This document shows, one piece after another, positions 16,489 to 25,579 of a DNA stretch of 64,000 nucleotides; the first letter of the stretch is position 1; each line of letters opens with the position of its first letter. This DNA is from Alphaproteobacteria bacterium. Its GTDB lineage: Bacteria > Pseudomonadota > Alphaproteobacteria > Caulobacterales > Parvularculaceae. The stretch is taken from assembly GCA_016125425.1 (NCBI GenBank), contig WGLT01000019.1:1-64000 (forward strand), read 5' to 3'. The translations under genes and the position numbers were made by a program. The notes under the pieces were generated by a model. It did no database searches. It was not told the DNA's origin and saw only the letters and a program-made list of their open reading frames with translations.

Positions 16489-16690
16489 GTCTATTCCTTG
16501 GAGCGGCCGCTCGGCGCGGCGGCGTTCGATACACCTTAAAGAGGTTTTTGGGAGGCTGCGACATGGGGCGCGAGGTCGCAAATCTCTGCGGCTTGACTCA
16601 AATCAACCCCGCACGGCGCGCGGATGAAGGCATAACAATCGGGGGCGAAACCGGTTAGCCTTTCCCGGGAGCGGATTAAGGAGGGGCGGC
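16489..16690. other. Divergent intergenic region between ccmF and the amidohydrolase
   Basis: About 200 bp that must contain promoters for both directions. I do not see an unambiguous -35/-10 pair. The GGAG around 16680 (GGAGGGGCGGC) is the ribosome site of the amidohydrolase gene. Confidence 0.4.
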
Positions 16691-18397
16691 ATGGCCGTGC
16701 GACTTTCGAAATTCAGTGCGGCTCTGGCGGCGGCGATCCTTGCCGCATCCTGCGCGAAACCGCCCGCCGGGCAAAGCTTTGACGTCATCATCAAGAGCGG
16801 GGAGGTCTATGACGGAGACGGCGGACCGGCGGTGAAAGAGGATATCGGCGTCAGGGCGGACCGCATCGCTGCGGTGGGCGATCTTTCGGGCGCCGAAGCC
16901 AGGGTGGTGGTCGACGCGAGCGGACTGGCCGTTTCTCCGGGGTTCGTGAACATGCTCAGCTGGGCGACGGAGTCGCTTATCGAAGACGGGCGCGGGGAAA
17001 GCGATATCAGGCAGGGCGTGACGCTTGAAGTGATGGGCGAAGGCGAATCCATGGGCCCTTTGACCGACGCCATGAAAGAGGAGGCGAAGCGGCGCCAAAG
17101 CGACATCAAATACGATATCAAGTGGACGACGCTCGGCGAGTATCTCGATTATCTCCAAAAGAAGGGCGTTTCGCCCAATGTCGCCTCATTCGTCGGCGCA
17201 ACGACAGTGCGTATTCACGAGGTGGGATATGAAGATCGTCCGCCTACCCCCGAAGAGTTGGCGCGGATGCAGGACCTCGTCCGGGAAGCGATGAGAGAGG
17301 GCGCGCTGGGCGTCGGCTCGTCGCTCATCTACGCGCCGGCTTTCTATGCGAAAACGCCGGAGCTGGTCGCGCTCGCCAAAGCTGCGGCTGAGTATGGCGG
17401 CGGCTATATTTCGCATATTCGCTCTGAGGGGGACCATCTTCTCGAGGCGATCGACGAGTTGATCGAGATCGCGCGTAAATCCGGCGCGCGCGCCCAGATT
17501 TACCACTTCAAGGCGGCGGGCCAGGAAAACTGGGACAAGGCCGACAAGGCGATTGAAAAGCTGAACGCCGCGCGCGCGGAAGGCCTTGATATCACTGCGG
17601 ATGTCTATGCCTACACGGCCGGCGCCACGGGGCTCGATGCGGCGATGCCGCCCTGGGTGCAGGAAGGCGGCCACGACGCCTGGATCGCGCGTCTTAAAGA
17701 CCCGCAAATCCGGGCGCGCGTCATCAAAGAGATGCGCGATCCTCCCCAAGGATGGGAGAATCTCTATCGCGCGGCCGGCGGGCCGGAGAACGTTTTGCTC
17801 GTTTCGTTCAAAAATTCCGAGCTAAAGCCGCTTACCGGCAAGACGTTGGCTGAAGTCGCGGCGATGCGCGGCAAAAGCCCGGAGGACGCAATGATCGATC
17901 TCGTGATCGAGGATGATAGCCGCGTCGGCGCGATCTATTTCCTGATGTCGGATGAGAATGTGAAGAAGAACATCGCGTGGCCCTACGCCATGTTCGGCTC
18001 TGACGAGGGCGCCTATGCGCCGGAGGGCGTTTTCCTGCTCTCCAATCCGCATCCGCGCGCTTACGGCAATGTTGCGCGCCTGTTTGCGAAATATGTGCGC
18101 GAAGAGCATGTGATCTCGGTCGGCGAAGCCGTACGCCGGCTGACAAGCCTTCCAGCGGATGAGCTTGGAATCAAGGGGCGGGGCCGCATCAAGGTCGGGG
18201 ATTATGCGGACATTGTCGTGTTCGACCCCGCAACCATTCAGGACCACGCGACCTATGAGAAGCCGCAACAATATGCGACCGGCGTTCGTGATGTCTTCGT
18301 CAACGGCGTTGCGGTGATGCGGAACGGCGAGCACACCGGCGCGACACCCGGCCGGTTTGTCCATGGGCCCGGCTGGAAGGGACGGGAAGCGGGCTGA
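16691..18397 (+). CDS. N-acyl-D-amino-acid deacylase-like amidohydrolase, exported lipoprotein
   Basis: A 568-residue amidohydrolase with a lipoprotein signal (AALAAAILAASC, Cys21). The N- and C-terminal composite beta-sandwich is present (DVIIKSGEVYDGDGG and GRIKVGDYADIVVFDP). Metal-site histidines appear in YISHIRSEGD (about residue 241) and QIYHFKAAG (about 271), as in D-aminoacylase. The usual HxHxD strand is replaced by SPGFVNMLSWATESLIEDG, and the bridging Cys position by a Glu-rich EVMGEGESMG. This belongs to a recognised subgroup lacking the first metal site, so a mononuclear zinc enzyme acting on acylated D-amino acids or small peptides is inferred. The substrate is unknown. Confidence 0.85.
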   Translation: MAVRLSKFSAALAAAILAASCAKPPAGQSFDVIIKSGEVYDGDGGPAVKEDIGVRADRIAAVGDLSGAEARVVVDASGLAVSPGFVNMLSWATESLIEDGRGESDIRQGVTLEVMGEGESMGPLTDAMKEEAKRRQSDIKYDIKWTTLGEYLDYLQKKGVSPNVASFVGATTVRIHEVGYEDRPPTPEELARMQDLVREAMREGALGVGSSLIYAPAFYAKTPELVALAKAAAEYGGGYISHIRSEGDHLLEAIDELIEIARKSGARAQIYHFKAAGQENWDKADKAIEKLNAARAEGLDITADVYAYTAGATGLDAAMPPWVQEGGHDAWIARLKDPQIRARVIKEMRDPPQGWENLYRAAGGPENVLLVSFKNSELKPLTGKTLAEVAAMRGKSPEDAMIDLVIEDDSRVGAIYFLMSDENVKKNIAWPYAMFGSDEGAYAPEGVFLLSNPHPRAYGNVARLFAKYVREEHVISVGEAVRRLTSLPADELGIKGRGRIKVGDYADIVVFDPATIQDHATYEKPQQYATGVRDVFVNGVAVMRNGEHTGATPGRFVHGPGWKGREAG

Positions 18398-18440
18398 GGC
18401 CGGCAAAATCTCCGGCGAAAAGCGCCGCCTGGATGTCCTA

Positions 18441-18480
18441 TTGACGAGAACAAAAGGAGAAGATAGAACAAACAAAGAAC
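18441..18480 (+). promoter_or_regulatory. SOS promoter: sigma70-like elements with overlapping LexA box
   Basis: TTGACG (18441-18446), a 17-bp spacer and TAGAAC (18464-18469) form a good housekeeping promoter. GAAC-AAACAAA-GAAC at 18466-18480 is, on the other strand, GTTC-N7-GTTC, the direct-repeat LexA operator of alphaproteobacteria. It overlaps the -10 and the start site, where a repressor would block initiation. A further GAAC at 18448-18451 followed seven bases later by GAAG may be a weak second site. The downstream genes are the small membrane protein and dnaE. Confidence 0.85.
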
Positions 18481-18497
18481 TTAGAAGGAGGCCCGGC

Positions 18498-18593
18498 ATG
18501 GAAAACGAGGCGTTGCGGGATGCGATCGGACTCGGCGTATTGATCCTGATAATCGGCGCGGCCGGGCTTTGGGGGACGCTCCTCGGCGCATAA
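18498..18593 (+). CDS. 31-residue SOS-controlled membrane protein, candidate SidA-like division inhibitor
   Basis: It begins MENEALRDAIG, then one hydrophobic helix (LGVLILIIGAAGLWGTLL) and ends GA. Translation is well supported by AAGGAGG six bases before the ATG. The promoter carries a perfect LexA box. In Caulobacter crescentus the 29-residue SidA, an SOS-induced inner-membrane inhibitor of FtsW/FtsN, lies (from memory) directly upstream of dnaE in the same rpsB-tsf-pyrH neighbourhood. Size, topology, regulation and synteny all agree, but I cannot align sequences of this length with confidence. dnaE starts 28 bp after its stop. Confidence 0.78.
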   Translation: MENEALRDAIGLGVLILIIGAAGLWGTLLGA

Positions 18594-18621
18594 GCCGCGC
18601 TTTCGCGCCCCGGAGAGCCCC

Positions 18622-21600
18622 TTGGCGGACTTCGTTCATCTTCATTTGCATTCGGCGTACTCGCTGTCCGAAGGCGCCATTCCGGTTTCGCGGTTGAAAT
18701 CGCTGTGCCTTGCCGCTTCGATGCCGGCGGTCGCCGTAACCGACACAAACAACCTTTTCGGCGCGCTCGAAGTTTCCGAAACGCTCGCGGGCGCGGGCGT
18801 CCAGCCGATCACCGGCGTCCAGCTCGCCTTCGATGTCGAATGCTTGGCGCAAGCCGAGCCGAGGCGAACGCGGCCCGCCTCTCTCGTTCTTCTGGCGCAG
18901 AATGAGGCCGGCTATCTCAATCTTCTGAAATTATCGAGCGGGGCATTCCTGCGTTCGCCTCTTGAGGGCGAGCCCTGCGCCGATCTTTCGTGGCTCGACC
19001 AGGCGAATGAAGGGTTGATCTGCCTGACCGGGGGATTTGACGGACCAGTCGACAGGCTCATCCGCGCCAATCACGCCGGCGAGGCGCGCGCGCTCCTCGA
19101 ACGGTTGGCTGCGCTCTTCCCGCGGCGTCTTTACGTGGAATTGCAGCGCCATAAGGGACGCGAGGCCGACAGCGCGGAGGACGGCCTTCTGGACTTCGCC
19201 TACGATATGGATCTGCCGCTCGTGGCGACGAACGAGCCCTATTTCCCGACCGCCGGAGATTACGAGGCCCACGACGCGCTGCTTTGTATCGCCGAAGGGT
19301 CTTATGTGCATCAGGATGATCGCCGACGCGTCACGCCGGATCACTATTTCAAGACGCCCGAAGAGATGAAAGCGCTGTTCGGCGATCTTCCTGAGGCGAT
19401 CGAGTCGACAGTGGAGATCGCCCAGCGTTGCGCTTTTCGTCCGCGCATCCGCGCGCCGATCCTGCCGCATTTCGCCGGCGACGACCTCGAAGCCGAAGCG
19501 CGCGAACTCGACCGGCAGGCCCGCGAGGGACTTAAGGCGCGGCTCGCTTCATCGCCCTTGAGCGCGCCGGAGCCGCAGTACTGGGAGCGACTCGATACGG
19601 AGCTCGCCATCATCAACAAGATGGGCTTTCCGGGTTACTTTCTGATCGTCGCCGACTTCATCAAATGGGCCAAGGCGCAGGGCATCCCCGTCGGGCCGGG
19701 CAGAGGTTCGGGCGCGGGTTCGCTTGTCGCCTGGTCGCTGACGATCACCGATCTCGACCCGTTGCGTTTCGGCCTTCTGTTTGAACGGTTCTTGAATCCA
19801 GAGCGGATATCGATGCCGGATTTCGACGTCGATTTCTGTCAGGACCGTCGCGATGAAGTCATCCGCTATGTGCAGCGTAAATACGGCGTCGATCGCGTCG
19901 CGCAGATCATCACTTTTGGAAAGCTTCAGGCGCGCGCGGTCTTGCGCGACGTCGGGCGCGTCATCGGCATGCCCTATGGACAGGTCGATCGGCTCTGCAA
20001 GCTGGTGCCGAACAATCCCGCAAATCCGGTCACGCTCGCCGAAGCGATCGAAACCGAGCCGCGGCTAAAAGAAGAGCGGGAGCGGGACGAGGCGGTCGCT
20101 GCGTTGCTCGAAAAGTCGCTGAAGCTGGAAGGGCTTTACCGGCACGCCTCGACGCACGCAGCAGGGGTCGTCATCGGCGATCGTCCGCTTGAGGAGCTGA
20201 CGCCGCTCTATCTCGATCCGCGTTCGGATATGCCGGCGACGCAATTCAATATGAAATGGGTCGAACCCGCTGGCCTCGTCAAATTCGATTTTCTGGGCCT
20301 GAAGACGCTGACCGTGATCGACCGCGCCGTGCGATTCGTCCGGCAATCAGGCGTCTCAATCGACATGAGCGCATTGCCGCTCGACGACAAAGCGACCTTC
20401 GATATGTTGGGCGAAGGTTCGGCGGTGGGCGTGTTCCAGCTTGAAAGCGCGGGCATGCGCGCGATGTTGCGCTCGATGAAGCCTGACAGCCTGGAAGACA
20501 TTATCGCGCTCGTCTCTCTCTACCGGCCGGGGCCGATGGAGAACATCCCGACTTATATCGAACGGAAACAGGGTCATCAGGCGCCGGACTATCTGCATCC
20601 GACCCTGGAGCCGGTTCTCAAGGAAACCTACGGCGTCATCATCTACCAGGAACAGGTGATGCAGATCGCGCAAATTCTTTCCGGCTATTCGCTCGGCGAG
20701 GCCGACATTCTGCGTCGCGCCATGGGCAAAAAGAAAAAGGAGGAGATGGACCGCCAGCGCAAGCGGTTCATAGAAGGCGCGCAGGCGCGCGGCGTCGACG
20801 CGCAAAAAGCATCGTCGATCTTCGATCTTGTCCAGAAGTTCGCCGGTTACGGATTCAACAAATCGCATGCGGCCGCCTATGCCTACATCGCCTATCAGAC
20901 GGCGTGGCTCAAGGCGAACCATCCGGCGGCGTTCCTGGCGGCCTCAATGTCCCTCGACCGCGCAAACACTGACAAGCTGGCGATCTTTTTGAAGGAAGCC
21001 AAGCGGACGGGCGTTCCGGTGCTTGCGCCGCATGTGAATTACTCTGAGGCGGATTTTTCCGTGAGCGAGAAGGGCGAAATTGTTTACGCGCTCTCGGCGA
21101 TCAAGAATGTCGGCGAAGCGGCGATGGCGCTCATCGCTGAAGAACGCCGCCGCCACGGTCCGTTCAAGGATATTTATGATTTCGCTGAGCGGGTCGATCT
21201 GAAATCGATCGGCAAGCGCGCCATCGAAAACCTTGCGCGCGCCGGCGCTTTTGACGGGCTTGTGCGCTCGCGTGCGGCGGCGTTCGCGAGCGCCGAGTTT
21301 CTCATCCGTTTTTCGGCGCAGGCCGCAGAGGAGCGCGCCAGCGATCAGGGGGGGTTGTTCGATCTTGGCGGAGCGCCGGCGCTCGAGCGCCCGCGGCTTT
21401 CGGATGCGGATGAGTGGCCGCCGCTTGAACGGCTCGCAGAAGAGCGCGCCGCGTTGGGATTTTATTTCAGCGGCCACCCGCTCGATGACTACGCGCGCGA
21501 ACTGAAAAGGCTCAATGTCGTGACTTTCGCTGAAGCGAAGGAACGCGCCGCTGACGACCGCGTGGTCGTGCAAATAGCGGCCGTCGTGCGTTCGGTGCGG

Positions 21601-22059
21601 ATGCGCCGCTCGCGCGCCGGCAAGCCCTTCGCCTGGGTGGAGTGCTCCGACGCGACCGGAGATTTCGAGATCACGGTGTTCTCGGAAGTTCTGGCGTCGA
21701 GCCGCGATCTCTTTGAGACCGGGATGCTTCTCCTGCTGTCGCTGACAGCCGAGGATCGTGACGGCGATATCCGATTCACATGCGAGAGCGCGCGCCGGCT
21801 CGATGCGGCGGCGGCGCAAACGACGTCCATGCTGAAGATATCGGTGACGTCGGCCGATGCATTGGAATCCGTGCGCCGCCGGCTGGCGGCCGTGAAGCCG
21901 GCGGGCCGGGAGGAAGGGGGAAGGGTGGTGGTGGCGCTTCGGCTGCCGGAGACGGGCCGCGAAGTCGAGATTTCGCTGCCGGGAGCGGCCGCCTGTACGC
22001 CCGCCATGAGGGGCGCCCTGAAGGCGGTCGACGGCGTCGCGGACGTTGAATTGGTCTAG
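18622..22059 (+). CDS. dnaE: DNA polymerase III alpha subunit (replicative DnaE)
   Basis: A 1145-residue replicative polymerase. It has an N-terminal PHP domain (HLHLHSAYSLSEG, His6/8/10), the polymerase core with GPGRGSGAGSLVAW, the catalytic aspartates in SMPDFDVDFCQDRRDEV (about residues 398-414), and thumb/finger stretches such as FQLESAGMRAMLRSMKP and IALVSLYRPGPMENIPTYIE. A C-terminal helix-hairpin-helix and OB domain includes VVVQIAAVVRSVRMRRSRAG. The length and the full C-terminal part fit DnaE1 rather than the SOS polymerase DnaE2. TTG at 18622 is the start, with GGAGAG upstream. It sits downstream of an SOS-regulated small gene and may be partly read from that promoter. Confidence 0.95.
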   Translation: MADFVHLHLHSAYSLSEGAIPVSRLKSLCLAASMPAVAVTDTNNLFGALEVSETLAGAGVQPITGVQLAFDVECLAQAEPRRTRPASLVLLAQNEAGYLNLLKLSSGAFLRSPLEGEPCADLSWLDQANEGLICLTGGFDGPVDRLIRANHAGEARALLERLAALFPRRLYVELQRHKGREADSAEDGLLDFAYDMDLPLVATNEPYFPTAGDYEAHDALLCIAEGSYVHQDDRRRVTPDHYFKTPEEMKALFGDLPEAIESTVEIAQRCAFRPRIRAPILPHFAGDDLEAEARELDRQAREGLKARLASSPLSAPEPQYWERLDTELAIINKMGFPGYFLIVADFIKWAKAQGIPVGPGRGSGAGSLVAWSLTITDLDPLRFGLLFERFLNPERISMPDFDVDFCQDRRDEVIRYVQRKYGVDRVAQIITFGKLQARAVLRDVGRVIGMPYGQVDRLCKLVPNNPANPVTLAEAIETEPRLKEERERDEAVAALLEKSLKLEGLYRHASTHAAGVVIGDRPLEELTPLYLDPRSDMPATQFNMKWVEPAGLVKFDFLGLKTLTVIDRAVRFVRQSGVSIDMSALPLDDKATFDMLGEGSAVGVFQLESAGMRAMLRSMKPDSLEDIIALVSLYRPGPMENIPTYIERKQGHQAPDYLHPTLEPVLKETYGVIIYQEQVMQIAQILSGYSLGEADILRRAMGKKKKEEMDRQRKRFIEGAQARGVDAQKASSIFDLVQKFAGYGFNKSHAAAYAYIAYQTAWLKANHPAAFLAASMSLDRANTDKLAIFLKEAKRTGVPVLAPHVNYSEADFSVSEKGEIVYALSAIKNVGEAAMALIAEERRRHGPFKDIYDFAERVDLKSIGKRAIENLARAGAFDGLVRSRAAAFASAEFLIRFSAQAAEERASDQGGLFDLGGAPALERPRLSDADEWPPLERLAEERAALGFYFSGHPLDDYARELKRLNVVTFAEAKERAADDRVVVQIAAVVRSVRMRRSRAGKPFAWVECSDATGDFEITVFSEVLASSRDLFETGMLLLLSLTAEDRDGDIRFTCESARRLDAAAAQTTSMLKISVTSADALESVRRRLAAVKPAGREEGGRVVVALRLPETGREVEISLPGAAACTPAMRGALKAVDGVADVELV

Positions 22060-22104
22060 TCCCCCCGAAATCTCCGAAATCGCGCGGCGGGGCATTGTTT
22101 CCTG

Positions 22105-22133
22105 TTGAAAATGAGCCTCGGAGCCCTTATTAG
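22105..22133 (+). promoter_or_regulatory. Predicted sigma70 promoter of rpsB-tsf
   Basis: TTGAAA (22105-22110), a 17-bp spacer and TATTAG (22128-22133) lie in the 202-bp gap between dnaE and rpsB. Transcription would start near 22140, giving an untranslated leader of about 120 nt before rpsB, long enough for the S2 autoregulatory structure found in other bacteria. Confidence 0.65.
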
Positions 22134-22261
22134 CCGCGCCATCTCTCACGCAGCGCCATCTTCGGTGGCCTCGGCGCGTTTCCTCTTCCGGGGACGACGG
22201 CAAGGCTTCAGGGCGTTCGCTCTACCGGCGCTGCGGCGGTCAAACTGAAGGAGACTGATTG

Positions 22262-23065
22262 ATGGCGTTGCCAGAATTCTCGATGCGCCAGCTTCTCGAA
22301 GCCGGCGTCCATTTCGGCCACCAAACCCACCGTTGGGACCCGAAGATGAAGCCTTACATCTTCGGCGAGCGGAACGGCATCCATATAATCGATCTGTCGC
22401 AGACGGTGCCGATGCTGCATCAGGCGCTCGTCAAGATCCGCGATGTCGTCGCGGGCGGGGGCCGAGTCCTGTTCGTCGGCACGAAGCGCCAGGCCCAGCA
22501 GCCGGTCGCCGAAGCGGCGACGCGCTGCGCCCAGTACTTCATGAATGTGCGCTGGCTCGGCGGGACGCTGACGAACTGGGAGACGATTTCGCAGTCAATC
22601 CGGCGCCTCCGGGAAATCGAGGAGACCGTCGAATCCGGGGGCAAGGGGCTGACCAAGAAGGAGCAGCTTCAGCTTTCTCGCGAACGCGACAAGCTGAATG
22701 CGTCGCTCGGCGGCATTCGCGATCTGGGCGGTCTGCCTGATCTGCTTTTCGTCATCGACGTCAAGAAGGAAGCGATTGCGGTCAAGGAGGCCAAGAAACT
22801 CGGCATTCCCGTGGTTGCGGTTGTCGATACGAATTGCAGCCCCGACGACATTGACTATGTCATTCCGGGCAATGACGACGCTTCGCGCGCGATCGCGCTT
22901 TACTGCCAATTGGTCGCCGATGCGGTGATCGACGGCATCTCCGCGAGCCAGGCGTCGCTCGGCGTCGATATTGGCGCGCTGGCGGAGGCTCCGCAGGAAG
23001 CGGCGCTTTCCGAGGAGCCCGAACCAGCGGACGCCGAACAGACAAACGAAGCGGCCGAGGCCTGA
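22262..23065 (+). CDS. rpsB: 30S ribosomal protein S2
   Basis: A 267-residue protein beginning [20 protein letters not shown], with the conserved stretches [20 protein letters not shown] and [14 protein letters not shown] and the C-terminal [22 protein letters not shown]-terminal acidic tail of about 30 residues beyond the core is common in alphaproteobacteria. The start is the ATG at 22262, seven bases after AAGGAGA. S2 is needed late in 30S assembly for S1 binding. It is followed 98 bp later by tsf, as in most bacteria. Confidence 0.97.
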   Translation: MALPEFSMRQLLEAGVHFGHQTHRWDPKMKPYIFGERNGIHIIDLSQTVPMLHQALVKIRDVVAGGGRVLFVGTKRQAQQPVAEAATRCAQYFMNVRWLGGTLTNWETISQSIRRLREIEETVESGGKGLTKKEQLQLSRERDKLNASLGGIRDLGGLPDLLFVIDVKKEAIAVKEAKKLGIPVVAVVDTNCSPDDIDYVIPGNDDASRAIALYCQLVADAVIDGISASQASLGVDIGALAEAPQEAALSEEPEPADAEQTNEAAEA

Positions 23066-23163
23066 CCAACGCCGCATTTTGAGGGCGCCAGCGCCGCCGG
23101 ATTTGGGCGCGTTCGCCTGGGCGGCGCTGCGCGCCCGCAAGAGAAAAGGAAAGGACGACAGAC

Positions 23164-24072
23164 ATGGCTGGCATCAGCGCAGCGATGGTGAAAGAGCTTC
23201 GCGAACTAACCGGCGCCGGCATGATGGATTGCAAGGCGGCGCTTGGAGAGACCGGCGGGGATCTGGAGGCGGCGGTCGACTGGCTGCGCAAAAAGGGCCT
23301 TTCAAAAGCGGCCAAGAAGTCGGGCAGGACCGCCGCGGAAGGCTTGATCGCGCTGGCGACGGCGCGGGATGGCGACGCCGCGAAGGCGGTGCTTGTGGAA
23401 GTCAATTCCGAAACGGATTTCGTCGCGCGCAACGAGCTCTTCCAGAAGATGGTCGCGGACATCGCCAAAGCGGCGCTGGAGACCGACGGCGACGTCGCAT
23501 CCGTCAGGGCGGCGCCCTATCCCGGCGCCGGCGAGAGCGTCGAAAAGCATGTCGCGGGAATGGTCGGCCAGATCGGCGAAAACATGACGCTGCGCCGCGC
23601 CGCGATGCTCTCGGTGCCCGAAGGCGCGATCGGCGCTTACGTCCATGGGCAGGTGGCGGACGGCGCCGGAAAAATCGGCGTGCTTGTTGCGCTGAAATCG
23701 GCGGGCGATAAGGCCAAGCTGGAGGCGCTGGGCAAGCAGCTCGCTATGCATGTCGCTGCGGCGCGCCCCTTGTCCGGCCGCATCGAAGACCTGGATCCGG
23801 CGGTCGTCGCCCGCGAAAAGGACGTGCTCGCCGAACAGGCGCGCGCTTCGGGCAAGCCTGAAGCGATCATCGAAAAAATGGTCGAAGGGCGTCTGCGGAA
23901 ATTCTATGAAGAATCGGTGCTTCTTGAGCAAATCTTCGTCGTCGACGGCGAGACTAAAGTAGCGAAGGTCATTGAGAACGCTGCAAAAAATGTCGGCGCG
24001 CCGATCGAGTTCGCCGGATTCGCCCGCTTGGAGCTCGGCGAAGGCGTCGACAAAACAGCCGACGAGGACTAG
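23164..24072 (+). CDS. tsf: Elongation factor Ts
   Basis: A 302-residue protein with the TS-N UBA-like domain ([20 protein letters not shown]) and the core motif [16 protein letters not shown] that inserts into EF-Tu. [19 protein letters not shown] lies near the C-terminus. EF-Ts recycles EF-Tu by nucleotide exchange. The GAAAAGGAAAGG ribosome site precedes the ATG. It forms the classical rpsB-tsf pair. Confidence 0.97.
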   Translation: MAGISAAMVKELRELTGAGMMDCKAALGETGGDLEAAVDWLRKKGLSKAAKKSGRTAAEGLIALATARDGDAAKAVLVEVNSETDFVARNELFQKMVADIAKAALETDGDVASVRAAPYPGAGESVEKHVAGMVGQIGENMTLRRAAMLSVPEGAIGAYVHGQVADGAGKIGVLVALKSAGDKAKLEALGKQLAMHVAAARPLSGRIEDLDPAVVAREKDVLAEQARASGKPEAIIEKMVEGRLRKFYEESVLLEQIFVVDGETKVAKVIENAAKNVGAPIEFAGFARLELGEGVDKTADED

Positions 24073-24168
24073 AGCCTAGAGCCTGAAGCGACGCGGGAGC
24101 CATGCGGGCGGGCGGCGAACATTGCGGTCCGCTGACCGCGATGTTCGGCCCCGGCGAAAGGGTATCGG

Positions 24169-24912
24169 ATGAGCAAAGCCTCGGCCCAGCCGGCCTCCGC
24201 AAAATCCCGCTATCGCCGGGCGCTTCTCAAGATATCAGGCGAAGCGCTGATGGGCCCGGGCCAGTACGGGATCGATCAGGCGACGGTGCGGCGCATCGCC
24301 GAGGAGGTGCGCGACGCGCGCGAACTCGGGGTCGAGCTTTGCCTCGTCATCGGCGGCGGCAACATCTTCCGGGGCGTGTCCCAAGCGGCCAGCGGCATGG
24401 AGCGGGCGAGCGCAGACTATATGGGCATGCTCGCGACGGTGATGAATGCTCTCGCCGTTCAGAACGCTCTCGAAGCGATCGGGCTTTTCACGCGTGTCCT
24501 TTCCGCAATCGAGATGACGGCGATCTGCGAGCCCTATATTCGCCGCCGCGCGCTTCGCCACATGGAGAAAGGCCGCATCGTCATTTTCGCGGCCGGCACG
24601 GGCAACCCATTCTTCACCACGGATACGGCGGCGGCGTTGCGCGCTGCGGAAATGGGCTGCGACGCCCTGCTGAAAGGCACGCAGGTCGACGGCGTCTACT
24701 CGGCGGACCCGAAAAAGGACCCGAATGCGAAACGCTTCGCCCAGCTTTCCTATCATGAAGTTATGGTGCGCGACCTCAAAGTGATGGATCAGGCTGCGAT
24801 CGCACTGACGAGAGAAAACGCAATCCCGATTGTCGTGTTTCCGATCACCGAGCGAGGCGGCATCGTGGGCGCGTTGACAGGTCAGGGGCCCCATACCGTC
24901 ATCGGCGGGTAG
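24169..24912 (+). CDS. pyrH: UMP kinase
   Basis: A 247-residue member of the amino-acid kinase fold. It has [11 protein letters not shown] near the N-terminus, the phosphate-binding [28 protein letters not shown] and [20 protein letters not shown], all signature UMP kinase stretches. It phosphorylates UMP to UDP for RNA, CTP and UDP-sugar synthesis. It is part of the tsf-pyrH-frr-uppS-cdsA series. Confidence 0.97.
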   Translation: MSKASAQPASAKSRYRRALLKISGEALMGPGQYGIDQATVRRIAEEVRDARELGVELCLVIGGGNIFRGVSQAASGMERASADYMGMLATVMNALAVQNALEAIGLFTRVLSAIEMTAICEPYIRRRALRHMEKGRIVIFAAGTGNPFFTTDTAAALRAAEMGCDALLKGTQVDGVYSADPKKDPNAKRFAQLSYHEVMVRDLKVMDQAAIALTRENAIPIVVFPITERGGIVGALTGQGPHTVIGG

Positions 24913-24980
24913 ACGGCGCCTGAAGACCGCCAAAATTCCGCCGTCAATTCATAGACTAGTGAAAGCAGGAGACTCCGAAG

Positions 24981-25535
24981 ATGAGCAGCGCAGGCGTCGA
25001 TTTGAAAGACCTCAAGAAGCGTATGGACGGAGCGCTGTCGGCGTTGAAGTCGGAATTCGGCGGGTTGAGGACAGGTCGCGCTTCGGTCGGGCTCGTCGAG
25101 CCCATTCATGTAGACGCTTATGGGTCGTCGATGCCGATGAACCAGGTCGGCACGATTTCGGTCCCGGAGCCGCGGACCATCTCGATTCAAGTCTGGGACA
25201 AGGCCTTGGTGAGCGCGGTCGAAAGGGCCGTTCGGGACGCCGGCCTTGGCCTGAACCCGGTTGTGGACGGAACGCTCGTGCGCGTGCCCGTGCCGGCGCT
25301 GACGCAAGAAAGGCGCGCCGAACTCGCCAAACTCGCCGGGAAATACGCCGAACAGGCGCGCGTTGCTGTCCGCAATGTCCGGCGCGAAGGCATGGAGGCG
25401 ATTAAAAAGTCTGACGGCGTGAGCGAAGACGAGCAAAAACGTCTCGCGGATCAGGTGCAGAAGCTGACCGACGAGGCGGTGAAGCAAGTCGATGAGGCGC
25501 TCGCCGCGAAAGAAGCAGAGATCATGCAAGTCTGA
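24981..25535 (+). CDS. frr: Ribosome recycling factor
   Basis: A 184-residue protein of full family length with the conserved [39 protein letters not shown] and [14 protein letters not shown] that form the long three-helix bundle and the beta/alpha domain. With EF-G it splits post-termination ribosomes. AGCAGGAGA precedes the ATG at 24981. Confidence 0.97.
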   Translation: MSSAGVDLKDLKKRMDGALSALKSEFGGLRTGRASVGLVEPIHVDAYGSSMPMNQVGTISVPEPRTISIQVWDKALVSAVERAVRDAGLGLNPVVDGTLVRVPVPALTQERRAELAKLAGKYAEQARVAVRNVRREGMEAIKKSDGVSEDEQKRLADQVQKLTDEAVKQVDEALAAKEAEIMQV

Positions 25536-25579
25536 AGGCAGGCGTCCGGCCCGGCGCGCGGGCCGTTTGGAGAGATGCA

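Noticed and set aside
18622-22059. Reading dnaE as the SOS mutagenic polymerase DnaE2 because of the LexA box
   Set aside because: No imuA/imuB genes are adjacent, the length and complete C-terminal region fit DnaE1, and the syntenic position before rpsB is that of the replicative gene.
20944-22203. 419-codon open frame on the minus strand
   Set aside because: It is antisense to the dnaE C-terminal domains.
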